Source: Streptomyces californicus (lineage in GTDB: Bacteria > Actinomycetota > Actinomycetes > Streptomycetales > Streptomycetaceae). Taken from it: 64,000 bases of DNA. Location of the stretch: positions 248,001 to 312,000 of the forward strand of contig NZ_JNZZ01000001.1 of NCBI RefSeq assembly GCF_000717645.1, given 5' to 3'. The notes beneath the pieces were generated by a model. It had not been told where the DNA came from. It saw only the letters and a program-made list of their open reading frames with translations, and did no database searches. The position numbers and the translations under genes were made by a program. Positions 24,601-34,217 of this stretch are shown here, piece after piece (the first letter of the stretch is position 1; every line of letters begins with the position of its first letter).

Positions 24601-25896
24601 TCAGCGTTGGTAGCGGGCGAGCACCCGGTTCCCGTCCTCCACCAGCCGTTCCCTCAGCTCGTCGGCGTCGATCGCACCGCTGTAGAACTCCTGGTACGCC
24701 GGGGTCGCCACCTTGTCCTTCCACTCGGGATAGCCGCGCACCGACTGCGCGGGGGCGGACCGCAGCCCCTCGGCCAGGGCGGTGCCGACCGCCCAGCCGT
24801 GCTCTGCCGAGCGCAGCGACGGGTCGGCCAGCGCCTCCGTCCCGGTGGGCAGCATCCAGTCGCCGCGCGCCAGACGCACCATGTTCGCGGGCCGCAGCAG
24901 GAAGTCGATGAACGCGACGGCCTCCTTCTTGTGCGGGCTCTCCTCCGCGACGGAGAGCGTCTGCGGGCTGACGCCCTGGACCGCGCCTCCGGCGCCCGTG
25001 GGCATCGGCAGGACCGTCCAGTCGAATCCCTCGGGGGCCTGCTGGATGATCTGCTGGCGGTAGGAGAACCCGAGCGGGAGCATCGCGTACTTGCCGCCGA
25101 AGAACCCGGGCAGCGCGTCCGAACCTCCCATGCCCAGCGCGCTGCGGGCCGCGCTGCGGTCGGTGTTGACCTGGTCGTGGATGGTGCCGGACACCACGCC
25201 GTCGCCCGGCTCGAAGCGCAGGACCGCCTTGCCGTCGCCGTCGCGGTGGAAGAGCTGACCGCCACCGGACAGGCCCAGGTTCAGGGTGACCGAGACCGGT
25301 TCCTTGAGCGGCCAGGCGACCCCGTACCGCCCCTGGCCCGACAGCTTCTTCGTCACCTGCCGGAACTCCTTCCAGCTCCAGGGGCGCTCCGGGGTCGGGA
25401 TGCGCGCGCCCGACGCCTTCAGCAGCTTCGTGTTGGCGATGAGGACCCGGGGCTCCTGGAGGAACGGCACCCCGTGGACGCCCTCGCCGAACGTGGTGGT
25501 GCGCCAGGACCGCTCGGGGATGTCCGCCCGGAGCCGGGCGGGCAGGTAGGGGCGGAGGTCCGCGAGGTAGCCCCCGTACGCGAAGTCGGCCAGGTCGTCG
25601 GAGGCGTCGTGGATGATGTCGGGCGCCTCACCGCCCTCGAACGAGGTGAGCAGTTGGTCGTGGACGCTGTCCCAGCTGCCCTGGACGTACTCCACCCGGA
25701 CCTCGGGGTGGGCGGCGTTCCACTCCTTCACCAACTGCTTGTTCGCGTCGACGGACTCCTTCTGCCAGGCCAGCGACTGGAACCGGAGCCGGATCGTGCC
25801 GTCCGCGTCCCGCCCGTCGCCGTCGCCGCCGGAGCAGCCGGTGAGCAGCAGGGCCAGGACGGCGGCGGTGGCCGCCCGCCGGAGAGCGGCGCGCAT
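24601..25896 (-). CDS. Sugar ABC transporter substrate-binding lipoprotein (family 1)
   Basis: The 431-aa protein has a signal peptide with lipobox LLLTGCSGG (Cys near residue 21). The family 1 binding fold is visible, with NKQLVKEWNAAHPEVRVEYVQGSW, APDIIHDASDDLADFAYGGYL, and GGKYAMLPLGFS. It would bind an oligosaccharide or related sugar outside the cell. Its ATG overlaps the stop of the upstream permease (TGATG). No ATPase gene is present; Streptomyces sugar importers of this kind usually share MsiK. The substrate is not inferable, as neither a LacI regulator nor a glycosidase adjoins. Confidence 0.9.
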   Translation of the reverse strand: MRAALRRAATAAVLALLLTGCSGGDGDGRDADGTIRLRFQSLAWQKESVDANKQLVKEWNAAHPEVRVEYVQGSWDSVHDQLLTSFEGGEAPDIIHDASDDLADFAYGGYLADLRPYLPARLRADIPERSWRTTTFGEGVHGVPFLQEPRVLIANTKLLKASGARIPTPERPWSWKEFRQVTKKLSGQGRYGVAWPLKEPVSVTLNLGLSGGGQLFHRDGDGKAVLRFEPGDGVVSGTIHDQVNTDRSAARSALGMGGSDALPGFFGGKYAMLPLGFSYRQQIIQQAPEGFDWTVLPMPTGAGGAVQGVSPQTLSVAEESPHKKEAVAFIDFLLRPANMVRLARGDWMLPTGTEALADPSLRSAEHGWAVGTALAEGLRSAPAQSVRGYPEWKDKVATPAYQEFYSGAIDADELRERLVEDGNRVLARYQR

Positions 25897-26780
25897 CAGT
25901 GCTTCACCGCCCCGGCCGCCATCCCGCCGGTGATCCGCCGCTGGATGAAGGCGAAGAGGACGAGGGAGGGCAGGGTGGCGAGGAACGCGGCGGCGGCGAG
26001 CGGGCCGAGGTCGGCCACGCCCTCCGCGCCGAGGAAGTGGGTGAGGACGACCGGCAACGTCTGCTCCTTGGGGGTCTTGAGCAGGACGAGCGCGAAGAAG
26101 AACTCGTTCCATGCGGTGATGAAGGCGAACAGCGCGGTGGCGACGAGGCCGGGGGCGAGCAGCGGGGCGACGACCGAGACGAGGGTGCGGACGCGGCCCG
26201 CCCCGTCGACGGCGGCGGCCTCCTCCAGTTCGGCGGGGACCGCCCGTACGTATCCGGCGAGCATCCACAGCGCGAAGGGCAGCGACCAGACGACGTAGAC
26301 GAGGACCAGGCCGGCCAGGGTGTTGATCAGATGCAGGTTCTTCAGCACCAGGAAGAGCGGGATGATCACCAGGACGAACGGGAACGCCTGGCTGACCACG
26401 ACCCAGCCGGTCGCGGCGGAGGCGAGGCGCCCCCGGTGGCGGGCCATCACGTACGCCATCGGGGTGGCGATCACGACGGCGATCAGAGCCGCGGAGACGG
26501 CGGCGATCAGCGAGTTGGCGGCGGCCTGGAGCAGCGGCTGCTCGTCGAACGCCTGCCGGAAGTTGTCGAGGGTGGGGTGCTCGGGGATCCAGGTGGGGTG
26601 CAGCGAGCCCAGTTCGCGGGCGGGTTTGAACGCGGTCGAGATCAGCCACACGAACGGGAACGCGAGGAAGACCAGGTACGCCAGGAGCGCCACGTACTGC
26701 CCGGCGCGGGCGGCCCGGCCGGTGCGCAGCCCGGTGGACTCGCGCCCCGTCGCCCCTCGGTTCATCGGGCCTCGTTTCAT
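25896..26780 (-). CDS. Sugar ABC transporter permease (MalG-like)
   Basis: The 294-aa protein has six predicted membrane helices, the FKPARELGSLHPTWIPEHPTLDNF segment after helix 1, and the EAA loop ELEEAAAVDGAGRVRTL near residue 200, all typical of MalG-type subunits. I chose the ATG at 26780 because GGGGAGGACCG precedes it; a second in-frame ATG lies five codons later. The gene overlaps the upstream permease stop by 4 bp and the downstream binding-protein start by 1 bp. Confidence 0.9.
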   Translation of the reverse strand: MKRGPMNRGATGRESTGLRTGRAARAGQYVALLAYLVFLAFPFVWLISTAFKPARELGSLHPTWIPEHPTLDNFRQAFDEQPLLQAAANSLIAAVSAALIAVVIATPMAYVMARHRGRLASAATGWVVVSQAFPFVLVIIPLFLVLKNLHLINTLAGLVLVYVVWSLPFALWMLAGYVRAVPAELEEAAAVDGAGRVRTLVSVVAPLLAPGLVATALFAFITAWNEFFFALVLLKTPKEQTLPVVLTHFLGAEGVADLGPLAAAAFLATLPSLVLFAFIQRRITGGMAAGAVKH

Positions 26781-27781
26781 CGGTCCTCCCCTCCCCTGAG
26801 CCGGCCGACGAGGTAGAGGGCGAGGAGCACGGAGATCACCGCGACCATCACACAGCCCATCGCGGCGGCGTAGCCGAACTGCCCGTAGCGGAACGCCTCC
26901 TCGTACGCGAAGAGCATCGGCAGCCGGGTCCGGCCGCCGGGCCCGCCGCTGGTCAGCACGTAGACGAGGGCGAACGAGTTGAAGTTCCAGATCAGGTTGA
27001 GCGCGGAGATCGCGAGCGCGATGGGCTTGATCGCGGGCCAGGTGACCGTACGGAACCGGCGCCAGGCGCCCGCCCCGTCCAGGGCCGCCGCCTCGTGGAG
27101 TTCGCGCGGGGTGTTCTGGAGTCCGGCGAGCAGCGCGACGGTGGTCTGCGGCATGCCCGCCCAGACGCCGACGAGGATCACGGCGGGGAGCGCGGTGGCG
27201 AGGCCGGTCAGCCAGTCCCGCCCGTCTCCGAGGCCGAGGTCGCGGACGGTCTCGTTGAGGATGCCGGCGTCGGGGTTGTAGACGAGCCGCCACATGATGC
27301 CGACGACGACCTCGGGCATCGCCCAGGGGATGATCGCCAGCGCACGGGCCAGCCAGCGCATCCGCAGGTTCTGGTTGAGCAGGAGGGCGAGGCCGAGCGC
27401 CAGGAGGAACTGCGGGATCGTGACGCCGGCGGCCCAGATCAGCCCGATCCGGAACGAGTCCCAGAACAGGGTGTCGTGGAGCAGGTCCTGGAAGTTGAGC
27501 GTGCCGATCCACTGGGTGGAGCGGGTCCGGCCGGACTGGGCGTCGGTGAAGGCGAGCGCGATGCCGTAGAGGAGCGGTCCGACGCTGAGGACCAGGATCG
27601 GGATGAGCGCGGGCAGCACCAGGAACCAGGCGGCCCGGTCCCCGAACGCCTTGCCCCCCGGCGGGCCCGAAGCCCCGGGCCGCCGGGATCCCGGCGGGCT
27701 CCCTCCCCGTCCTCCCCGGCCGGGCCGGCCGCCGCGCGGTTCGTCCGGCCCGGACTGCTGCACCGCAGTCACCGATGTCAC
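26777..27781 (-). CDS. Sugar ABC transporter permease (MalF-like)
   Basis: The 334-aa protein has a Pro/Gly/Arg-rich cytoplasmic N-terminus of about 50 residues. Helices follow from AAWFLVLPALIPILVLSVGPLLYGIALAF, with the EAA loop ELHEAAALDGAGAWRRF near residue 240. It is the first gene of the importer operon. I chose the GTG at 27781 because AGAGGGG lies eight bases upstream; the frame stays open far upstream but without a supported start. The 142 bp to the divergent phosphotransferase gene must contain both promoters. Confidence 0.88.
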   Translation of the reverse strand: MTSVTAVQQSGPDEPRGGRPGRGGRGGSPPGSRRPGASGPPGGKAFGDRAAWFLVLPALIPILVLSVGPLLYGIALAFTDAQSGRTRSTQWIGTLNFQDLLHDTLFWDSFRIGLIWAAGVTIPQFLLALGLALLLNQNLRMRWLARALAIIPWAMPEVVVGIMWRLVYNPDAGILNETVRDLGLGDGRDWLTGLATALPAVILVGVWAGMPQTTVALLAGLQNTPRELHEAAALDGAGAWRRFRTVTWPAIKPIALAISALNLIWNFNSFALVYVLTSGGPGGRTRLPMLFAYEEAFRYGQFGYAAAMGCVMVAVISVLLALYLVGRLRGGEDR

Positions 27782-27910
27782 GAAGAAGACCCCTCTGTCC
27801 CGTATCTGCCTGATGTACCTGAGGCGGACTTCATCCCGTTCCGGCTGCCCGGAAGCCCCCGTCATGGTGCTGACGGGCCGTCGCTTCGTCAAGGTGGCCT
27901 GCGCGGATGC

Positions 27911-27923
27911 GAAAATCGCACCC
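27911..27923 (+). promoter_or_regulatory. Probable leaderless -10 element of the phosphotransferase gene
   Basis: GAAAAT at 27911-27916 matches the -10 consensus at four of six positions and ends exactly seven bases before the ATG at 27924. There is no ribosome-binding sequence. The -35 is weak. The geometry matches that at the mgt and FHA genes. Confidence 0.4.
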
Positions 27924-28790
27924 ATGGACGAGATGCGTGCGCGCGAGGTACTGACGGCCGCCGGGCTCCCCGGTGCGGCGGAGCTGCTCGCGCTGGGCGA
28001 GAACGCGGTGTTCGCCGCCGGTGACCTGGTGGTCAAGGTCGGCCGGGACGCCACCGGCCACCCCGAGCTGCGAGAGCGGGCCGAGCGGGAGGTGGCGCTG
28101 GCCGACTGGCTCGCCGCCTCCGGCGTCCCGGCCGTCCGCGCCGCCGAGAGCGAGGTGCGGGTCGTGGAGGGCCACCCGGTGACGCTGTGGCACCGGCTCC
28201 CCGACGCCGTACGCCCCGCCGAGCCGCGCGACCTCGCCCCGCTGCTGACCCTGGTGCACGCGCTGCCCGCCCCGACCGGCTTCACGCTCCCGCGCCGCGA
28301 GCTGCTGGGCGGCGTGGAGCGCTGGCTGACGCTGGCGGGCGACGCGATCGACCCGGCGGACGCGGACTACCTGCGCGAGCGCCGCGACGGTTTCGCCGCC
28401 GCGGCCGCCGCTCTGGTCCCCCACCTCCGGCCGGGCCCGATCCACGGCGACGCGCTCCCGCGCAACGTCCATGTCGGGCCGGACGGCCCGGTCCTGGTCG
28501 ACCTGGAGACGTTCTCCGCCGACCTGCGGGAGCACGACCTGGTGGTCCTCGCCCTCTCCCGCGACCGCTACGGCCTGGACCCGGCGGCCTACGCCTCCTT
28601 CACCGCCGCGTACGGCTGGGACGTCCGGGAGTGGGAGGGGTGCGCGGTCCTGCGCGGCGCCCGCGAGACGGCGAGCTGCGCCTGGGTCTCCCAGCACGCC
28701 CCGGCCAACCCGAAGGCCCTGACGGAGTTCCGCCGCCGGGTGGCATCGCTGCGCGAGGGCGACCCGGAGGTCCGGTGGTACCCGTTCTGA
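27924..28790 (+). CDS. Aminoglycoside phosphotransferase-like kinase
   Basis: The 288-aa protein has the APH/choline-kinase fold. A small N-lobe contains AAGDLVVKVGRD (the ATP-site Lys), the catalytic loop is PIHGDALPRNV near residue 177, and the metal-binding LVDLETFSADLREHDL follows. The substrate could be an aminoglycoside, a macrolide or an endogenous small molecule; sequence alone does not decide. It diverges from the sugar importer. The ATG at 27924 has no ribosome site but a -10-like element suitably placed for a leaderless message. Confidence 0.82.
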   Translation: MDEMRAREVLTAAGLPGAAELLALGENAVFAAGDLVVKVGRDATGHPELRERAEREVALADWLAASGVPAVRAAESEVRVVEGHPVTLWHRLPDAVRPAEPRDLAPLLTLVHALPAPTGFTLPRRELLGGVERWLTLAGDAIDPADADYLRERRDGFAAAAAALVPHLRPGPIHGDALPRNVHVGPDGPVLVDLETFSADLREHDLVVLALSRDRYGLDPAAYASFTAAYGWDVREWEGCAVLRGARETASCAWVSQHAPANPKALTEFRRRVASLREGDPEVRWYPF

Positions 28791-28830
28791 ACATCGAGGG
28801 GGCACCGTCCGCAGCACTTAGGTTGACCCC

Positions 28831-29343
28831 ATGGGATTCTTCGACAGACTGACCGGGACCAGACACCCCGAGGCCGGGGCCGAGCCGAGGTCCGCCGAGG
28901 AGGTGCGGTCGGCTCTGCTCGGTCTCAACGGGCCGGACGTCCCCTACGTCATCGGTGACGGCGCGGCGCACGGCGCCGATCTGGTGGCGGAGTGGCGGCT
29001 CGCCGAGCCCGCCTGGCAGCACGTCTTCGTCCAGTCCCAGCTGACGCACGCCGTCCGGATCCGGATGCGGCTGGCCGGGGACGTCCCCGAGGTGCGTGCC
29101 GTCGAGGAGAGCTGGGAGGTCACCCGCGTCGGGAATCCTCCGCGGCTCCGGACCTCGGCGGCGTACACGCGTGGCGGTGGACGAACCGTCTCGCGCAGGT
29201 ACACGCTCCAGCGGGGGGAGAGCGGCCGTCTCGAAGCGGCCGAGTCGTTCGCCTTCGACAGCGCGCAGTTGACGGACCCGCTGCGGGACACCGCTCTCGC
29301 ATCGGGCTGGACCTGGCGCGGAGTGGTCTTCGGCAAGCTCTGA
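28831..29343 (+). CDS. Conserved hypothetical protein, 170 aa
   Basis: The protein begins MGFFDRLTGTRHPEAGAEP and has no signal peptide or membrane helix. The middle part alternates charged and hydrophobic residues in a way suggesting beta strands (LVAEWRLAEPAWQHVFVQSQ, then AVRIRMRLAGDVPEVRAVEESWEV). I do not recognise a catalytic motif. It follows the phosphotransferase by 40 bp, so co-transcription is possible. The coding bias matches its neighbours. I recall such proteins as lineage-specific Streptomyces hypotheticals, without known function. Confidence 0.7.
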   Translation: MGFFDRLTGTRHPEAGAEPRSAEEVRSALLGLNGPDVPYVIGDGAAHGADLVAEWRLAEPAWQHVFVQSQLTHAVRIRMRLAGDVPEVRAVEESWEVTRVGNPPRLRTSAAYTRGGGRTVSRRYTLQRGESGRLEAAESFAFDSAQLTDPLRDTALASGWTWRGVVFGKL

Positions 29344-29420
29344 GAGCTCGTCGCCCCTCCGGCGGTCCACCGGCGACAAGGACTCCGCGGGCGCTCCGGG
29401 CGCGCAGGCCGCGAAGCCGC

Positions 29421-30134
29421 TCAGCGCATCCGGGGAATGAGCGGCCAGGCCGGCTCGACGACCGCCGCCGGGTCCGTGGTGCGCCGCAGGTACGCCTGCA
29501 GGGACCGCGACTGCTCGGCCGCCGCGTGCACCTGGAGGCCGTGCAGCTCCTCCAGGGGCATCACGCCGACCGGCTGGTGCTGCTCCCCCATGCGCCGCAC
29601 CACGCGCGCGGCGGCGACGGCGTCCGCGCGGGCGTCGTGCGCGTCGTCGAGCGCGACCCCGTAGTGGGCGCACAGGGCGTGGAGGGCCCGCTTCCCCTTC
29701 CGGTACTTGTCGACGTGCTTGTCGATGACCAGCGGGTCGATGACGGGTGAGGGCGCGGCTCCCAGCCGGTCGCTGACCGAGGCGACCCCGTACCGGCGGC
29801 ACTCCCGGTCCAGCAGGGACAGGTCGTAGCGGGCGTTCATCACGACCAGGGGAACGCCCGTGCGCAGTCCTTCGGCGACGGCGCCCGCGATCTCCTCGAT
29901 CGCGGCGGCGGCGGGCAGCCCGTGCTCACGGGCCCGTTCGGTCGAGATGCCGTGGATCGCCGACGCCTGCTCCGGTATGGCCACGCCCGGGTTCAGCAGC
30001 CAGGTCCGCTCCTCGGACACCGAGCCGTCGGCCTCCAGCCGGACGACGGCGGCCGTCACGATGCGGTCCGACTCGACGTCCGTGCCCGTCGTCTCCAGAT
30101 CGAACGCCATCAGCGTCCCGCTGAGCCAACTCAT
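29421..30134 (-). CDS. 3'-5' exonuclease, DnaQ/DEDD fold
   Basis: The 237-aa protein has the ExoI motif MAFDLETTG (Asp-x-Glu, near residue 11), an ExoII-like NARYDLSLLDRE and the ExoIII motif HDARADAVAAARV (HxxxxD type, near residue 167). This marks it as a DEDDh nuclease of the polymerase III epsilon type. It acts on DNA or RNA 3' ends. It is a stand-alone protein, not fused to a polymerase. I chose the ATG at 30134 because GGAGG precedes it. It lies downstream of the HEPN gene on the same strand with a 190-bp gap. Confidence 0.9.
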   Translation of the reverse strand: MSWLSGTLMAFDLETTGTDVESDRIVTAAVVRLEADGSVSEERTWLLNPGVAIPEQASAIHGISTERAREHGLPAAAAIEEIAGAVAEGLRTGVPLVVMNARYDLSLLDRECRRYGVASVSDRLGAAPSPVIDPLVIDKHVDKYRKGKRALHALCAHYGVALDDAHDARADAVAAARVVRRMGEQHQPVGVMPLEELHGLQVHAAAEQSRSLQAYLRRTTDPAAVVEPAWPLIPRMR

Positions 30135-30325
30135 CCCGTTTCCTCCGTCTGTGGTGCATTCCCCACGTGACGACCACCCTCGCACGCGCCACTGACAGCA
30201 GTGGACGGGCCCCTTCGTCCCACGGGCCGTCAGGTGAACGGCCGGAGCGGGATGCGCCGGGACGGCCGGGGCCCGACCGGACCGCTCCCTTCCGCGCCTA
30301 CCCGCCGGGGCGCGCCACACGCAGG

Positions 30326-31561
30326 TCAGGAGACCGGCCGGGAGTCCGTCCAGACCGACTCGAACTCCTCGCGGTACGTCTCGAACAGGCCGTTCTCGCT
30401 GTCCTGCCCCGCGCGGACCACCGTGCGCCGGCCACCGCCGCGCAGCACCAGCACCGGCGCCTCCATGCCCCGGGCCCGCCGCAGATAGGGCTGGACCACG
30501 CCCACCGCGTCCGGGCCGTCGCCGTCCACCAGATAGGCGGTGAAGCGCGGGGTCTCGTCGAAGACCTGGATCTCGAACGCCCCCGGGTCGCGGAGCCGGG
30601 AGCGCACCCGCCGCATGTGCAGGATGTTCATCTCCACCGAGCGGCTCAGCTCGCCCTTCTTGAGGCCGAGCTCCCGCTCCCGGCGCTTCACCGCGCTGCT
30701 GGCCGGGTTGATGAACAGCAGCCGGACCCGGCAGCCCGACTCGGCGAGCCGCACGAGCCGGCGGCCGGAGAAGTTCTGCACGAGCAGGTTGAGCCCTATG
30801 CCGATGGCGTCGAGCCGCCGCGCCCCGCCGAACAGGTCCTCGGCCGGGAGCTGGCGCTGGAGCCGCACCCGGTCGGAGTGGACGGAGACCACGTCCGCGT
30901 ACCGGTCGCCGACCAGCTCCTCCACGGCGTCCACGGGCAGCCGGTCGGCCGACGGTACGCCCGCCCCGCCGCCGAGGATGTCCAGGAGCCGGGCGGAGGC
31001 GCGTTCCGCCTGGGCGAGGACGGCCTCGTTCAGCGCCCGGTTGCGGGAGACGACGTTGCGCGCGACCTCCAGCTCGTCCAGGGCCAGCTCGACATCGCGG
31101 CGGTCGTCGAAGTACGGCTCGAAGCACGGCCAGTGCTGGACCATCAGCTCACGCAGTTGCGGCAGCGTCAGGAAGCTGAGGACGTTGTCGTCGGCCGGGT
31201 CTAGCAGATAGCCCTTGCGGCGCGACACCTCGCGTACGGCGACGGCGCGCTGCACCCATTCCTGACCGGCCGGACCGGCGGCGGCCACCACCCACTCCTC
31301 GCCGTGCACCGGCTCGTAGACCGGCCGGAGCACGGCGGCGACGACGGCGCGCAACCGCTGTTCGACCAGATTCAGCCAGATATAGGCGCGGCCGGCCCGC
31401 TGGGCCCGGGTCCGCACCTCGTTCCAGGACTCCGATCCCCACTCCAGCTCGGCGCCGATCTCCATGGGCTGCGCGAGGGACACCGCCCCGGGCGGGGCAT
31501 CCGTCGGTTCCCCCTCGCGACCTGCGTCACCTGGGGGCAGCTCGAACCCTCCCGAGCTCAC
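30326..31561 (-). CDS. SAV2148-family HEPN-domain protein with DUF5919-like C-terminus
   Basis: This 411-aa protein resembles the Streptomyces SAV2148 family. The N-terminal half is helical, with the HEPN-like pair AGRAYIWLNLVEQRLRAVV and a second helix at residues about 160-190 (EVARNVVSRNRALNEAV). The usual RNase motif Arg-x4-6-His is not complete there: the His position is Arg. Residues about 249-372 (AIGIGLNLLVQNFSGRRLVRL to YLRRARGMEAPVLVLR) match the DUF5919 pattern as I recall it. I chose the GTG at 31561 because GGAAGG precedes it; a TTG at 31591 would add ten residues. HEPN proteins often cleave or bind RNA in stress or phage defence; activity here is doubtful. Confidence 0.75.
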   Translation of the reverse strand: MSSGGFELPPGDAGREGEPTDAPPGAVSLAQPMEIGAELEWGSESWNEVRTRAQRAGRAYIWLNLVEQRLRAVVAAVLRPVYEPVHGEEWVVAAAGPAGQEWVQRAVAVREVSRRKGYLLDPADDNVLSFLTLPQLRELMVQHWPCFEPYFDDRRDVELALDELEVARNVVSRNRALNEAVLAQAERASARLLDILGGGAGVPSADRLPVDAVEELVGDRYADVVSVHSDRVRLQRQLPAEDLFGGARRLDAIGIGLNLLVQNFSGRRLVRLAESGCRVRLLFINPASSAVKRRERELGLKKGELSRSVEMNILHMRRVRSRLRDPGAFEIQVFDETPRFTAYLVDGDGPDAVGVVQPYLRRARGMEAPVLVLRGGGRRTVVRAGQDSENGLFETYREEFESVWTDSRPVS

Positions 31562-31976
31562 CCGCGTACCGCCTTCCACTCCCCCACCCAACGATCAAGG
31601 AAGGGTACTCCGGGAGCGTGATCCGACGCAGCCCGATGCACAGGGGACTTTGCCAACTCCTGCGTGGACACGGCTTGTTCCGTGCGGCGAGATCGGATGG
31701 AGTGAGCGGATTCATAGTGATTGGGGCCCCCGTTCCGGGGCGCGAACCGGACGCCTGCCGGGTGACGACGTCCGGAAGCACGTCCGGGGCGGCACGGAGG
31801 TGTCCGAAGTTGACCGGTGAGAGGGCCGCGGACGACGGGACCCGGCCGCACCGGGTGACGTCCTAGGTGAGCGCCCCGTTTTCGGGGAAGATTCGGGACG
31901 TATTCGGGAAATGTTCGAGGAGCCATCGGGCCGAGGAAAGCCGCAGCCCCCGGATCAGAAGTGGAAGAGTCTCATC
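31562..31976. other. Divergent promoter region between the HEPN gene and glgX
   Basis: This 415-bp stretch holds no gene I can support. It contains two small hairpins, GCCCC with GGGGC around 31727-31742 and CCCCG-TTTT-CGGGG at 31874-31887. The phased TTCGGG repeat array described separately follows. It must carry the promoters of both flanking genes, but I see no strong -35/-10 pair. Confidence 0.4.
31881..31919 (+). promoter_or_regulatory. Four TTCGGG-type hexamers at exact 11-bp spacing upstream of glgX
   Basis: TTCGGG lies at 31881-31886, 31892-31897 and 31903-31908, and a variant TTCGAG at 31914-31919. All four are exactly 11 bp apart, so on one face of the helix. This is the layout of a multimeric response-regulator or activator site. 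It lies 58-96 bp upstream of the preferred glgX start. It also shows that the ATG at 31911 sits inside the array and is unlikely to be the start. Confidence 0.55.
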
Positions 31977-34090
<2,114 letters not shown>

Positions 34091-34106
<16 letters not shown>

Positions 34107-34146
34107 GGGGCCGCCGGTCCCGAAGCGGCCCGCCCGAGGGGCTGCC
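34091..34146 (+). repeat. 31-bp tandem duplication of the glgX 3' end
   Basis: The 25-bp block GAAGCGGCCCGCCTGAGGGG plus CCGCC (34091-34115), containing the glgX stop, recurs at 34122-34146 with two changes. The TGA becomes CGA in the second copy. The period is 31 bp. Confidence 0.75.
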
Positions 34147-34217
34147 CGACGTTACGGCGAGGGTGAGGTTGTGCCCGGGGTGACACGGATCGCCCCGGGC
34201 GGGGTACGGAGAAAGCC

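Noticed and set aside
31911..31976. An upstream ATG that would lengthen GlgX by 22 residues
   Set aside because: It has no ribosome site and lies inside the phased TTCGGG array. The extra residues lack family similarity, and the ATG at 31977 begins at the CBM48 domain.
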